The position numbers and the translations under genes were made by a program. DNA of 64,000 bases, taken from the NCBI RefSeq assembly GCF_018343715.1, contig NZ_JAGYPL010000004.1, forward strand, positions 372,001 to 436,000, in the 5' to 3' direction. Every line of letters starts with the position of its first letter. Positions within the stretch are counted from its first letter, which is position 1. Under the pieces are notes generated by a model. It was not told the DNA's origin. It saw only the letters and a program-made list of their open reading frames with translations, and did not search any database. Positions 18,042 to 27,424 of this stretch are shown piece after piece. The stretch is from Bacillus sp. FJAT-49711. GTDB taxonomy: Bacteria; Bacillota; Bacilli; Bacillales; Bacillaceae_C.

Positions 18042-19245
18042 TCAAAAGGACATTGAACAAAAGCTCCGTGACTTACCATCCTTTAAATTAAACGAATCAA
18101 AACAAAAGATCATTCACACTCAGTTGATGAGAACTGTTATTCAATATGAAAATAGCGAAAGGAGGGCAACTAGGATGAGAAAAACCCTGGCAGGGATAGG
18201 CGGTGTCATAGCATGTTCTTTACTAATATTCTTCACTTTTATTTTTATTGATGGCAACCACTTTCTAAACAATGAAAATAGTAAACCGGGCGATGTACAA
18301 AATCCAACTATAAAAGAAAATCCTCCAAAACAAAATACGATGGAATTTAGTGCTGAAATAGCAAAGGAACTCACGAACCAATACAAGGAATCATTTGATT
18401 CATTAGTAAATGAAGCAAATGAAAATAATGGTCAAATAACCTCTTTCCATACAAAAAGAGAAATTCAACAACATTTCTCCATCATTATGACAGACGATTT
18501 CGCTGCATCTTTAGTTGACACTTATTTTAATGAACAAGACGGGAATGTATTTATTATTGCAATTGATGGACCGGCTTGGCTGATGGAAGATGAGGATTTT
18601 ACTGTTCAAAAAGTAGAGAATAACTATTACACAGCAACCCAAGAACAAAATAATATATCAATTGGGCATGTTTTATTAACTTACCACTTTCAGCAAGTTG
18701 ATGGGAATTGGGTCATCAGTAAAGCGGAAATAAAGAACCTTGACGAAAAAGTTATTCTACAGGAAACCGCACAAGCCATTATAGAAGGAATAAATGCGAA
18801 GGATTTTGCGAAGCTATCGGATTACGTCCATTCAGAAAAAGGTCTTTTATTTTCACCTTATGTATTTGTAAACGAAGATTCCGTCGTTTTCCAAAAGAAT
18901 GAAATTAGCGAGTTATTACATGACAAGAAAGAATATTTATGGGGAAATTATGCCGGAAGCGGGATGTCAATCAAGCTTACAACAAGTGAATATTTTGCCG
19001 AATTCCTATCTGTAGAAAAATTAATAAAAGATGGTTTAGTGTTGATTGATGATTTAAAGGAACGCGGTAATATGAAGAACAATATTAAGGATTTCTTCCC
19101 TCAATCAAAAACGGTCGAATACTATCTCGAAGGCACCCCAGAAAATGGCGGAATGGACTGGGAAAGCATTATATTCGTATTTGAAGAAAGTGAAAATGGA
19201 GATTGGAAGTTAGTAGCAATTGTAAAGGACGGATGGACGATTTAA
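18028..19245 (+). CDS. Membrane-bound anti-sigma factor candidate
   Basis: The protein has 405 residues. The cytosolic first 50 residues are rich in Lys, Glu and Gln and would bind the sigma factor. One transmembrane helix spans about residues 53-74 (AGIGGVIACSLLIFFTFIFI). A 330-residue extracytoplasmic part follows with NTF2/SnoaL-like pieces such as VLLTYHFQQVDGNWVISKAE. There is no obvious zinc-finger motif in the N-terminus. Its overlap with the ECF sigma gene is the main reason for the assignment. The extracytoplasmic part may sense envelope stress. Confidence 0.72.
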   Translation: MMSSNQKDIEQKLRDLPSFKLNESKQKIIHTQLMRTVIQYENSERRATRMRKTLAGIGGVIACSLLIFFTFIFIDGNHFLNNENSKPGDVQNPTIKENPPKQNTMEFSAEIAKELTNQYKESFDSLVNEANENNGQITSFHTKREIQQHFSIIMTDDFAASLVDTYFNEQDGNVFIIAIDGPAWLMEDEDFTVQKVENNYYTATQEQNNISIGHVLLTYHFQQVDGNWVISKAEIKNLDEKVILQETAQAIIEGINAKDFAKLSDYVHSEKGLLFSPYVFVNEDSVVFQKNEISELLHDKKEYLWGNYAGSGMSIKLTTSEYFAEFLSVEKLIKDGLVLIDDLKERGNMKNNIKDFFPQSKTVEYYLEGTPENGGMDWESIIFVFEESENGDWKLVAIVKDGWTI

Positions 19246-19283
19246 CATCGTTAACATTACTTTTCAATTTTGAAAAAAGTTTA

Positions 19284-19312
19284 TTGGGATAAGGGGCAGC
19301 CCTTATCCCAAT
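19284..19312. terminator. Terminator hairpin between convergent genes
   Basis: ATTGGGATAAGGG and CCCTTATCCCAAT form a perfect 13-bp stem with a 4-base loop. It closes the sigma/anti-sigma operon. On the minus strand it is followed by AATAAACTTTTTT, so it can serve both directions. Confidence 0.85.
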
Positions 19313-19348
19313 TGTTATTACGCTATCTTTAAAATGATATATTTTGTT

Positions 19349-20452
19349 TTAATATTTCTTTAAGTCCTGAATTGGTGTTTGGATGATAACTGGATTCTTT
19401 TTAGGATCTAGCCATTTTAAAATTTTTACAACATTAGCTTCAGATGTTGCGGTGCATCCAAGTGTATAGCTATTTCCTATATGGAAGAAGATGGCACTGC
19501 CTTTATTCGGAATTCGTTTAGTATTGTAGTTGATAACGAAACCATAGGTATAAGCAGGAATATTCATATTTTCAGCACTTTTCCATTTTCCCTTTGTTTT
19601 CTTACGGGATTGCCATGTGTTATAAAGGGAAGATTTCGGATCATCAACCCAAACATCGTCATCTGTTATGTTACGATAAGATAATTTTGTTCCTGGATTT
19701 TTTTTACTGCCAAAAGCGGTTCCGATTGTATACTTTCCAATTGGAGATTTCTTGCCTCCCTCACTCATATTGGAGGTGAATCCGTATTTTCCAATATATC
19801 CTGTTGTAGCCAATACAGGAACCCATTTTCCTTTGGAATCCTTCTCAAAAGTGCGAATTTCAGCTGACGACGTATTCAAACCGTTTGTAGTAACAAGAAT
19901 TAATTGTTTATTGTTTCTGATTGTTTTTAAACCTGCCGCTAAGTTTTTCGAAGCTGCTGGTTTAGTAGCAGTTAAATATTTGGTTGAAACCCAGCCTGTT
20001 TTACTTCCAACCTTTATTTTTCCCCAAGAGCCCTTTGTCTGATTAACAATAACAGATTGGCCTTTTTTGATCGTTGTGACCACTTTGTAATTTGTACTTG
20101 GGCCGCTGCGAACATTCAAAACACTCGCTGTGACATACATAGTTTTGGAAGTTGTTTTTTTCTTAGTGGTTGTTGTAGGCTTCTTAGTGGTTAAATATTT
20201 ATTCGATACCCAACCCGTTTTACTTCCGACTTTTACCTTATCCCAAGAACCACTTGTTTGAGTCACCTTTACAGCATGATTCTTCTTAATGATGGTAATC
20301 ACTTTGTTCTTAGTACTGGGACCAGTTCTAACATTCAATGCACTCGCTGTGACGTATTTTGTTTGGCTAGCAGCATGTACCGGCTCATCGATATAAAGTC
20401 CAGTTAATAAGATTAACATTGCAACAAAAATTGCGAATACTTTTTTTAACAT
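19349..20452 (-). CDS. Secreted L,D-transpeptidase with two SH3b domains
   Basis: This 367-residue exported protein has a signal peptide (VFAIFVAMLILLTGLYI, cleavage near HAA-S at 28) and two bacterial SH3 repeats (YVTASALNVRTGPSTKNKV and YVTASVLNVRSGPSTNYKV). A C-terminal YkuD-type catalytic domain follows, with IFFHIGNSYTLGCTATSE carrying His 324 and nucleophile Cys 333. It should cross-link or modify peptidoglycan in the wall. The start at 20452 follows GAGGGAAGAAG; the frame stays open 47 codons further but without a signal. The spacer between the SH3 repeats is a Lys/Thr linker. Confidence 0.85.
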   Translation of the reverse strand: MLKKVFAIFVAMLILLTGLYIDEPVHAASQTKYVTASALNVRTGPSTKNKVITIIKKNHAVKVTQTSGSWDKVKVGSKTGWVSNKYLTTKKPTTTTKKKTTSKTMYVTASVLNVRSGPSTNYKVVTTIKKGQSVIVNQTKGSWGKIKVGSKTGWVSTKYLTATKPAASKNLAAGLKTIRNNKQLILVTTNGLNTSSAEIRTFEKDSKGKWVPVLATTGYIGKYGFTSNMSEGGKKSPIGKYTIGTAFGSKKNPGTKLSYRNITDDDVWVDDPKSSLYNTWQSRKKTKGKWKSAENMNIPAYTYGFVINYNTKRIPNKGSAIFFHIGNSYTLGCTATSEANVVKILKWLDPKKNPVIIQTPIQDLKKY

Positions 20453-20960
20453 CTTCTTCCCTCTTTTGCAATTCATTATGAATTTCCTTATTAAATTATA
20501 GCTAGGATTCAATGCTGGATTAACAGATGACTTTCTAAGTTTAAAACGTTGTTGGCAGGTTGCACACCCAGATTTAGTGTGATAACCCATCATGTAAATG
20601 CTCTAATTGCATTTTTCCATCTCCGGTACTCATGCTTCATTTTTTTCTAAATCCAATTGATCTTGATGGTCTTTCCTTTAATATTGGATTAAAACGCAAA
20701 TGAGTAAAACCGAAAATATCATAATACTAATGATTATCCTTACTATCAATGTATTTTTACCCCATTTTTTTGCCTAATAACACTAATCTTTCTAGTATTA
20801 TTTTTTTCTAATTGATACAGAAGCTCACTTTTCAAAAGCCCCTTTCAATCCTCATTCTAAAAACTTTTCTACACGTTTTCACTAAAGCCCAACTCCGCGC
20901 ATAACCTAACTTAAGTATTTTATTGCTTTTCAATTTTACTTTCAAGGGGGGTTATTTTAT
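20453..20960. other. Intergenic region with no gene recognised
   Basis: About 500 bp lie between the divergent transpeptidase and permease genes. They are AT-rich and broken in all frames. The permease Shine-Dalgarno AAGGGGGG is at the right end. Promoters for both genes must lie here, but I could not single out a convincing pair of boxes. Confidence 0.5.
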
Positions 20961-22391
20961 ATGGAGCTAACAGCCGCTCACTGGATGTATTTGGCAGGAA
21001 CAGTGATTATTATTTTAACGATGTTATTTCGCCAAAATGTCGTTGTACCTTCGATTATAGTGACATTCTTAGTTGGTTGGATTTTTAAAGGTTCATTTAC
21101 AGCTGGTTTGCAAACTATTTTTAATGCTAGTTTAGTTGCAGCTGGGGAGTTATTTAATATCTTCCTCATAATCGCAATCATGACTGCCTTGTTATACTCA
21201 TTGAAAGAGCTTGGTTCAGATGAGCAAATGATCACGCCGTTTCAAAAAGTCATGAAGAATGGGCATATATCCTACTGGATCATCATTTTCGTCACATATG
21301 CGATTTCCCTTTTCTTTTGGCCAACACCCGCAGTCCCATTAGTTGGCGCCTTACTCATTCCCGTTGCTGTTCGCGCCGGTCTACCTCCAATTGGTGCCGC
21401 AATTGCTATTTCACTAGCAGGGCAAGGAATGGCCTTATCGTCTGATTATGTCATTCAAATTGCTCCAACCTTAACAGCAACTGCAGCTTCAATTGACGTT
21501 GGCCCCGTCGCAGATCGTGCCTTTATATTGTCCTTAATTACTGGGATTTCAGCTATTGTCCTTGCCTATCTTTCTCTTAGAAAAAAAATCTTACAACCAT
21601 CTAGTCAACATCTTCAAGCATGGGAAAATAGTATTCAAAAAACGGTTGAAAGCGAAAGTTCATCTGAAACGAAGCAATCTTCAAAAAGTAAATATAGTCT
21701 TTTCTTTGCCATTCTCATACCTGTCACTTTCTTGGTAATCATTATCTATATGGTTTTGGCAAAGTTCTCAACAGTTCTCCCTTCCTTAGAAGGCGGCACT
21801 GGAGCAGCATTAATTGGCGGTGCTTCATTTATTCTCCTTATTGCAGCTTCTTTCTTTAAAAATATCCGCTCTTCCCTAAATTCAGTAAGCGACAATATCG
21901 TAAGAGGATTTGTATTCGCCTTTAAAGCAATGGGTCCAGTCATTCCTATCGCTGGTTTCTTCTTTATCGGCAGTGGTGAATTGGCATCGAAAATGTTCGG
22001 AATGGCTGTAGAAGAAACACCTTCTTTCTTATTTGATCTCGTTATAGCTGGTCAGCATATCATACCTGAAAATAGCTTTATTGCAGGCTTCGGCATTCTT
22101 ATTATTGGTATGATTACGGGATTGGATGGTTCTGGTTTTTCAGGTCTTCCTTTAGTGGGATCATTGTCAGGAGCATTAGGAGAAAGTGTTGGGGTCGATG
22201 CAGCAACACTTGGGGCTATTGGCCAAATGGGTGCAATCTGGGTAGGCGGAGGAACCTTAATTGCTTGGTCGTCACTTGTGGCAGTAGCTGGTTTTGCAAA
22301 GGTTCCTGTTATGGAGCTTGTACGAAAGAGCATCTTCCCCGTTTTCATAGGATTGATTCTTTCGACGATCATTGGATTATTAATATTCTAA
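20961..22391 (+). CDS. Multi-spanning permease, ion-transporter superfamily-like
   Basis: The 476-residue integral membrane protein has about 11-12 hydrophobic segments and polar gate-like motifs: LFFWPTPAVPLVGALLIPVA, AISLAGQGMALSSDYV and GMITGLDGSGFSGLPLVGSL. The layout, with re-entrant glycine-rich loops in each half, recalls the GntP/CitMHS/DASS ion-transporter group that moves carboxylates or other anions with cations. I cannot name the substrate. A central charged loop (about 215-245) is rich in Ser and Lys. The start has AAGGGGGG 11 bases upstream, and its own terminator follows the stop. Confidence 0.7.
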   Translation: MELTAAHWMYLAGTVIIILTMLFRQNVVVPSIIVTFLVGWIFKGSFTAGLQTIFNASLVAAGELFNIFLIIAIMTALLYSLKELGSDEQMITPFQKVMKNGHISYWIIIFVTYAISLFFWPTPAVPLVGALLIPVAVRAGLPPIGAAIAISLAGQGMALSSDYVIQIAPTLTATAASIDVGPVADRAFILSLITGISAIVLAYLSLRKKILQPSSQHLQAWENSIQKTVESESSSETKQSSKSKYSLFFAILIPVTFLVIIIYMVLAKFSTVLPSLEGGTGAALIGGASFILLIAASFFKNIRSSLNSVSDNIVRGFVFAFKAMGPVIPIAGFFFIGSGELASKMFGMAVEETPSFLFDLVIAGQHIIPENSFIAGFGILIIGMITGLDGSGFSGLPLVGSLSGALGESVGVDAATLGAIGQMGAIWVGGGTLIAWSSLVAVAGFAKVPVMELVRKSIFPVFIGLILSTIIGLLIF

Positions 22392-22421
22392 AGAATCGAG
22401 GGATTGTCCCTCGATTCTTTT
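22391..22421 (+). terminator. Rho-independent terminator of the permease gene
   Basis: AAGAATCGAGGGA and TCCCTCGATTCTT form a perfect 13-bp stem with a 3-base loop, followed by TTTG. It starts on the last base of the stop codon. Confidence 0.9.
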
Positions 22422-22719
22422 GATTGACTTCATTAGAACATACGATTCTCACCAGCTGTGTCCTCTTGCAGTGATTGGCCTATATCCCACAGTTCAACGA
22501 TTTTGGCCATCTTGAAAAGGAGAGATATATACAACTGTCCCACCAATATCATTTGGATTCTGCTCTATATGAGAGCAACAGCAACAATATCACCTTCTTG
22601 AATAGCAAGTTTTACCTAGTTTTTATAGGACATAATAAAATAATACCCAATACAGTGAATATACTAGCTAAGGTTTTGTGCTATTGTTTAAGAAAGAAGA
22701 TTTTCTAGGAGTGAGTGGC

Positions 22720-23172
22720 TTGAGTATTTGTTTTGAAATAAAAAGGACTACTAAGGTTTCCAAGCAAAAAGCGTACAATGGAATACTTGATCTTGACTCT
22801 GCTAAGAACTGGATGCAGGGACTAGTTCGAATAGAGCGATTGGATAAGGGTCTATTACAGGTGGGAAGTCAGTGGAAAGAGACAAGAAAAATGTTTGGAA
22901 AAGAAGCTTCTGAACATTTTGAAGTAGTGGAGATAAATGAACCAGATAAGATTGTATTTCGTTGTGATGGAACGAAAGGGACAACGGGCAAAGGTGAATT
23001 TGTTTTTACTTACATACTTACTTCAACAGGCGATAATACAGGGATTTCATTGAATGGAGAAATAAATGGACTTACTGGATTATCTAAATTTTTCGGGAAA
23101 TTGATATCGGGAACTTTTAAAAAAGCCTGTGCAAAAGATTTAGATTCGTTAATTGACTATTTAGAGAAATAA
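22720..23172 (+). CDS. SRPBCC (START/Bet v 1-like) family protein
   Basis: The 150-residue protein begins SICFEIKRTTKVSKQKAY and has DSAKNWMQGLVRIERLDKG, FEVVEINEPDKIVFRC and FVFTYILTSTGDNTGISLNG. This is the order of strands seen in polyketide-cyclase/SRPBCC proteins that bind a small hydrophobic ligand. TTG at 22720 is the likely start, with AGGAG eight bases upstream. The 250 bp before it contain broken frames only. Function unknown. Confidence 0.7.
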   Translation: MSICFEIKRTTKVSKQKAYNGILDLDSAKNWMQGLVRIERLDKGLLQVGSQWKETRKMFGKEASEHFEVVEINEPDKIVFRCDGTKGTTGKGEFVFTYILTSTGDNTGISLNGEINGLTGLSKFFGKLISGTFKKACAKDLDSLIDYLEK

Positions 23173-23378
23173 GGGCAAAGCAGTTTTCAAGTTTGATAGA
23201 ACGGCTCCAGAGGCAACAGGCAAATTTCATACATAATCACGCCACACATTCTTTAAGTTCACAGTTAGAACAATTGAGAGTAATTAAGGAGTAGTGCTTG
23301 ACATTTTTTTGTTTTCATCTAGGAATCCGTCTCTGAACTAACAAGTGATAGAAGGAGTGCTGACTAAAGAATTGTGAC

Positions 23379-23609
23379 CAGGACATAACTATTTCCGACA
23401 AAGATAAATCCGAACAATAGGTTGTTTAGTGTATATACCCGCTCCGGAAATATACTTCGCTTTCCGTGGGCGGCTGGCGAGCCTCCTCGCTCGTCCCGAG
23501 CTGCGGGGTCTCACCTATGCCTTCCTTCCACAGGAGTCTTCGTATATTTCCTCCGCTAAGTTAGATCATTGTTCGTCTTTAGGTTTGATTGTTTTAGTTA
23601 TGTCCCAGC
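23379..23609. repeat. MITE-like element with palindromic Bacillus repeat core, copy 2
   Basis: Outer inverted repeats lie at 23379-23420 (containing AGGACATAACTA and GAACAATA) and 23568-23609 (CATTGTTCG to TAGTTATGTCC). Inside, 23442-23557 is the same GC-rich core as at 6084-6212, with inner arms GGAAATATACTTCG and CGTATATTTCC. The size, terminal repeats and lack of coding capacity suggest a non-autonomous mobile element. Copy 1 adjoins an IS1182 relic, hinting at the mobilising family. Confidence 0.65.
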
Positions 23610-23632
23610 CTCTAATAGTTATTGGTAACCAA

Positions 23633-24505
23633 TTAATGAATATCATGCTTTTTGAAATTTCCACCTTTAACCTCTGATACTTCGTAAATCGCTACAAATG
23701 CCTTTGGATCAATTTCATTAATGATTTCTTTCATTTTACTTTCTTCTAACCGGTTTATGACACAAGTAATTTCCTTGAATTGTTCATTTGAATAACCACC
23801 TAGAGCTAATTGGTATGTTGCTCCACGACCTAATCTGTCACGTATCGTTTCAACCATTAATTCAGGTTGAGTTGTAATAATTTTAAAGGTCCTCAAGCCG
23901 CTTAATCCTTCCTCTACAATGTGAATCACTTTAGATGCAATAAAATAAGCAATAGCGGATAAAATAGCTCCTTGAAGACCGAAAACTGTGGATACAATAA
24001 TAAAAACAAACATATTCAAAAAAAGGATTAAATCACTCGTCCCAAAAGGTAAATTGCGGGAAAGTAGTACAGCCAACATATCAATTCCATCTAGTGCACC
24101 GCCATTACGCAAGGCTAGTCCCATCCCAAAACCAATGATAATACCACCAACAACAGTTACTAGCAATGTATCTCCTTGAATGATGGTTGGTATATGGTGC
24201 ATAAGGCTAGTACTAATAACTAGTGAGGCTATACCGATAACTGAATAAATAGCAAAGCTTTTACCGATTTGTTTATATCCTAAAAATACGAATGGGATAT
24301 TTAATAATGCAATGAAAAGCCCAAGGGGTAATCCAAATAATTGTGAACCAACTATACTCAGGCCTGTCACACCGCCATCTGACACATGGTTTGGAATTAA
24401 TACTGATTCTAGTCCATAGGCTGTAATAAATCCACCAATAAAAACTAATATTGCGCGCGAAACCATAAGAAGTTTATTACGTTTATTCTTTGTAGTGGTA
24501 TTCAA
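23633..24505 (-). CDS. YitT family membrane protein (DUF2179)
   Basis: This 290-residue protein has five or six N-terminal transmembrane helices containing GGFITAYGLESVLIPNHVSD and GGVTGLSIV. NGGALDGIDMLAVLLSR and a C-terminal soluble DUF2179 domain (FKIITTQPELMVETI, and INEIDPKAFVAIYEVSEVKG) follow. The family is common in Firmicutes, has several paralogues per genome and no settled function. The sequence is complete. The spacing of the start to GAGGAAATA fits. Confidence 0.9.
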   Translation of the reverse strand: MNTTTKNKRNKLLMVSRAILVFIGGFITAYGLESVLIPNHVSDGGVTGLSIVGSQLFGLPLGLFIALLNIPFVFLGYKQIGKSFAIYSVIGIASLVISTSLMHHIPTIIQGDTLLVTVVGGIIIGFGMGLALRNGGALDGIDMLAVLLSRNLPFGTSDLILFLNMFVFIIVSTVFGLQGAILSAIAYFIASKVIHIVEEGLSGLRTFKIITTQPELMVETIRDRLGRGATYQLALGGYSNEQFKEITCVINRLEESKMKEIINEIDPKAFVAIYEVSEVKGGNFKKHDIH

Positions 24506-24980
24506 TATTATTTCCTCTTTTCCAACTTAAGTGAACTTTGTCTTTTACATTAAATTTTTAATAAAAATATATTTTATATAGCTAAAATCATTTAATTCTC
24601 ATTCACTCTTCGTTAATATACCCACTAGCTTTAGCCTGTACTTGAATTGTTTCTAAAAAACGCCTCTTCCCTTCAAATTGTATAGGAAACGGAACCGCCC
24701 ATCACTTTGATGATGTTTTCTTAATCAGGATGCCAGAGGTATTAAAATTATGGTGCGGCGAATGGGATAAATATTCTAGTAAAGTATAGTTTCTCATTTT
24801 ATTACGAGAACAAGGAAAATATTTGAGGTGAAAAGCTCTAACTTGACCGAAAAAGTACAATGGTAACCATTTAGGGACATCATTTATTTCTTATTTTTAT
24901 AATGTAGCATACGAATAGAAGGCATAACAGAAAAAAAGGTTTTAGAATTGATTCTTTTAAGCAAGTACTTATTTTATGGA
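24506..24980. other. Intergenic region without a recognised gene
   Basis: About 470 bp hold short open stretches on both strands but no start with a ribosome binding site and no motif I know. It ends at the terminator of the ABC-F gene. Confidence 0.45.
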
Positions 24981-24982
24981 AC

Positions 24983-25012
24983 AAAAAAAGAGAAGCAAGA
25001 CACTCCTCTTTA
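24983..25012 (-). terminator. Rho-independent terminator after the ABC-F gene
   Basis: On the minus strand AAAGAGGAG and CTTCTCTTT pair around a 7-base loop and run into TTTTTTTG. It lies about 65 bp beyond the ABC-F stop codon. Confidence 0.75.
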
Positions 25013-25077
25013 CTATAATCTCGATTAAAGTTAATATCCTTTCTAGGAGAAATACATAGGCAGGTTTGATAATTCCT

Positions 25078-27009
25078 TCAACTATTATCCAAATTTAACC
25101 ACAAGTCCATTACTGATTCGAGTTCTTTATTTAACTCAAGTTTCCTGCTATACAGCTTATTAAGCTCTTCATAATGAAGATGGTTTTCAGCCATCGTTAA
25201 ATCTATCTCATTTATTTCATTTTCAAGATTTTCAATTCTCTCCAATGCTCTAGCTTTTGCTGTTTCTTTCTTTGAATCTTCAGAGGTTTTTCTTTGTGTT
25301 TTCACTTTTTCAGCTTTTATAACTGGATCCTTCACATCTTGATGGATTACTTTCTCTTTCTCACTTTTATAATAATCGTAATTGCCAAGATAGCTCTTCA
25401 AGGAATGCTCCTCTATAACGATAACTCTTTCACCTATTTTATTAATAAAATATCGATCGTGAGAGATAAAGAATATTGTACCTTTAAAGTCATCCATAGC
25501 TTCCTCAAGCGTTTCAATTGAATCAATATCAAGATGATTTGTAGGCTCATCAAGTATTAATAAATTGATATCTTGAAATAAAAGGATAGCTAGCTTTAGC
25601 CTGATCCTCTCTCCACCTGATAAATGCTTTACTTTTTTGAAGACGCTACTTTTATAAAACATGAATTTTGAAAGATATTCTCTTGCTTTACCTTCCATTA
25701 TCAAAATGTCATCTCTAAAAGCTTCCAGCACCGTGTGGTCTTCATTATTAAACGTAATTTTTTGTGGCAAATATGCAGCCTTCACATTAGCGCCTAGTTC
25801 CACTAGACCATTATCAGGTTGCTCTTCACCTAATAGCATCTTAAGGAAAGTGGTTTTCCCGCTCCCATTAGGGCCGAGCAGTCCCACTCTTTCACCGAAA
25901 TTAACTAATACATTTGTGTCCTTAAAAATAATTTTATCATCATAGTTTTTTGATAGAGCGATCGCTTTAATCGTTTCATTTCCGCTCCGACCTGCAGCTT
26001 TTAAGTCAAGTTTCATATTCTGTCTTTCAAAAACTGGTTTATCGATCCGATCCATTTTATCGAGCTTTTTTTGTATACTGGCAGCTCTTCTAAAGAACTT
26101 GTTATTATCAGCCCTCATTGCCCAGTCTCTCAGACTCATTACAGTCTTTTCCATGTTATTAATCTTTTTTTGCTGCTCTCTAAAATGCTCATATTGAATC
26201 CGCATATTTTCTTCCTTTTGATGTACAAAAGAAGAGTAGTTGCCCTTATAGGATTTCGATTCCATATCCTCAATTTCTACTATTTTAGTCACGACATTGT
26301 CCAAAAAATATCGGTCATGTGAGACAATCAGGACAATTCCCTTATAGCTTTTCAGATAGCCTTCGAGCCACTCAATTGATTCCATATCTAAATGATTCGT
26401 TGGTTCATCCAGCAGCAATATATCCGGGGTATGAATCAAGAGCTTCCCAAGTACGACTGTCGTTTTTTCCCCGCCGCTTAATAAATCAAAATCCCTGTTT
26501 AAAAAGCTCTCATCAAAATGAAGACCTGTACAAACCTTGCTTATCTTTTCTTCCCTTTCGTATCCGCCTTTTACTTCGAATAATTGAACGAGTTCACTAT
26601 ATTTTTTTAATGCTTTCTCCAGGGCATTGTTTTCCAATGACTTCATTTGCTCTTCTAATTCACGCATTTGTTTTTCGATGCAATCAATCTTCTTAAAGGC
26701 CAGGTTTAACACATCAATTACTTTTAATCCTTTGGGATACACTGGCGATTGTTCGAGGTAAGCCTTAGTCGCTCCTCTTGACGGGTTAATTAGACCTTCA
26801 TCATATCCGGGGCTAGAGGTTTGCGGATAACCGGGATAATAATTCATCGGCTCTATTCCTGCAATTAGTTTAAGAATCGTACTCTTTCCACTTCCGTTTG
26901 CACCAATGATTCCAACTTTCTCTCCTTCATAAGCTTCAAAGGAAACATTTTTAACGACAAGTGTGGCATTCATATATTTTTTAACGCCGATTAATTTCAG
27001 TTCCTTCAT
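25078..27009 (-). CDS. ABC-F family ATPase, possible ribosomal (antibiotic) protection protein
   Basis: This is a soluble protein of 643 residues with two ABC cassettes and no membrane domain. Walker A motifs are GANGSGKST at 36-44 and GPNGSGKTT in the second half. Signatures are LSGGEKT and LSGGERI, and Walker B motifs are ILLLDEPTNHLD and LLILDEPTNHLD. The inter-domain linker is RADNNKFFRRAASIQKKLDK, the region that reaches the peptidyl-transferase centre in resistance ABC-Fs. A Pro/Tyr-rich insert (YYPGYPQTSSPGYDEG) follows the first Walker A. Start at 27009 after GAAGGGAATTTC. The leader carries a peptide ORF and a terminator, typical for antibiotic-induced ABC-F genes. Confidence 0.85.
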   Translation of the reverse strand: MKELKLIGVKKYMNATLVVKNVSFEAYEGEKVGIIGANGSGKSTILKLIAGIEPMNYYPGYPQTSSPGYDEGLINPSRGATKAYLEQSPVYPKGLKVIDVLNLAFKKIDCIEKQMRELEEQMKSLENNALEKALKKYSELVQLFEVKGGYEREEKISKVCTGLHFDESFLNRDFDLLSGGEKTTVVLGKLLIHTPDILLLDEPTNHLDMESIEWLEGYLKSYKGIVLIVSHDRYFLDNVVTKIVEIEDMESKSYKGNYSSFVHQKEENMRIQYEHFREQQKKINNMEKTVMSLRDWAMRADNNKFFRRAASIQKKLDKMDRIDKPVFERQNMKLDLKAAGRSGNETIKAIALSKNYDDKIIFKDTNVLVNFGERVGLLGPNGSGKTTFLKMLLGEEQPDNGLVELGANVKAAYLPQKITFNNEDHTVLEAFRDDILIMEGKAREYLSKFMFYKSSVFKKVKHLSGGERIRLKLAILLFQDINLLILDEPTNHLDIDSIETLEEAMDDFKGTIFFISHDRYFINKIGERVIVIEEHSLKSYLGNYDYYKSEKEKVIHQDVKDPVIKAEKVKTQRKTSEDSKKETAKARALERIENLENEINEIDLTMAENHLHYEELNKLYSRKLELNKELESVMDLWLNLDNS

Positions 27010-27092
27010 GAAATTCCCTTCTTCCATCCATAATGTCGTTACGCTTTTTATGGAAAGGGTTAAAAAGACAATCTTTACTATTTTTTTGTATT

Positions 27093-27130
27093 AAAAAAGA
27101 CCATAAGAAGATGGTTTCTTCTTACAGTCT
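27093..27130 (-). promoter_or_regulatory. Intrinsic terminator/attenuator in the ABC-F leader
   Basis: AGACTGTAAGAAGA pairs with TCTTCTTATGGTCT (14 pairs, two of them G-U) over a 5-base loop, followed by TTTTTT on the minus strand. It lies about 85 bases upstream of the ABC-F start and 470 bases after the previous gene, which has its own hairpin at 27563-27599. A regulated attenuator is therefore more likely than a plain gene end. Confidence 0.75.
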
Positions 27131-27162
27131 ATAATCAGCGAATATAATTTATTAAAATAAGT

Positions 27163-27192
27163 CTACACAAAAATGTGCATGCTAAAAAGCAT
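27163..27192 (-). CDS. Leader peptide upstream of the ABC-F gene
   Basis: A nine-codon ORF reads MLFSMHIFV and stops with TAG. AGAGG lies 7 bases before its ATG; a second in-frame ATG two codons upstream is too close to it. The end of the ORF is about 32 bases before the attenuator stem. Its SMHIFV resembles the FSIFVI stalling stretch of the ErmC leader. A ribosome stalled here by a drug could change folding of the terminator. Short ORFs arise by chance, so this is a candidate. Confidence 0.55.
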   Translation of the reverse strand: MLFSMHIFV

Positions 27193-27403
27193 AATCATGC
27201 CTCTATTCGCACCAGTTGTATAAAAACTGACGGAATATTTCAAGTGAAACCCTGAAATATTCAATAAATTATCATCTCGATATTAGTAAAGTAAGTAACC
27301 TTCTAAATTGCCTTATTCATAAAGAGCATAACAAATAAACCTAACAATAATAGGTAAATTTCCTCTTCATAAAATTCATATTAATTTTCAAAATCAATTA
27401 ATA

Positions 27404-27424
27404 TTAGCAATTAGTTGGTTCCAT
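27404..27424 (-). CDS. Possible second upstream ORF in the ABC-F leader
   Basis: ATG at 27424 starts a six-codon ORF (MEPTNC). A very strong AGGAGG lies 11 bases upstream, slightly far. It is about 410 bases upstream of the ABC-F gene. It may be a second leader peptide or a chance pairing of a purine run with an ATG. Confidence 0.3.
   Translation of the reverse strand: MEPTNC

Noticed and set aside
22475-22708. 77-codon frame upstream of the SRPBCC gene
   Set aside because: No Shine-Dalgarno and no recognisable pattern; the minus strand here also shows only broken fragments.
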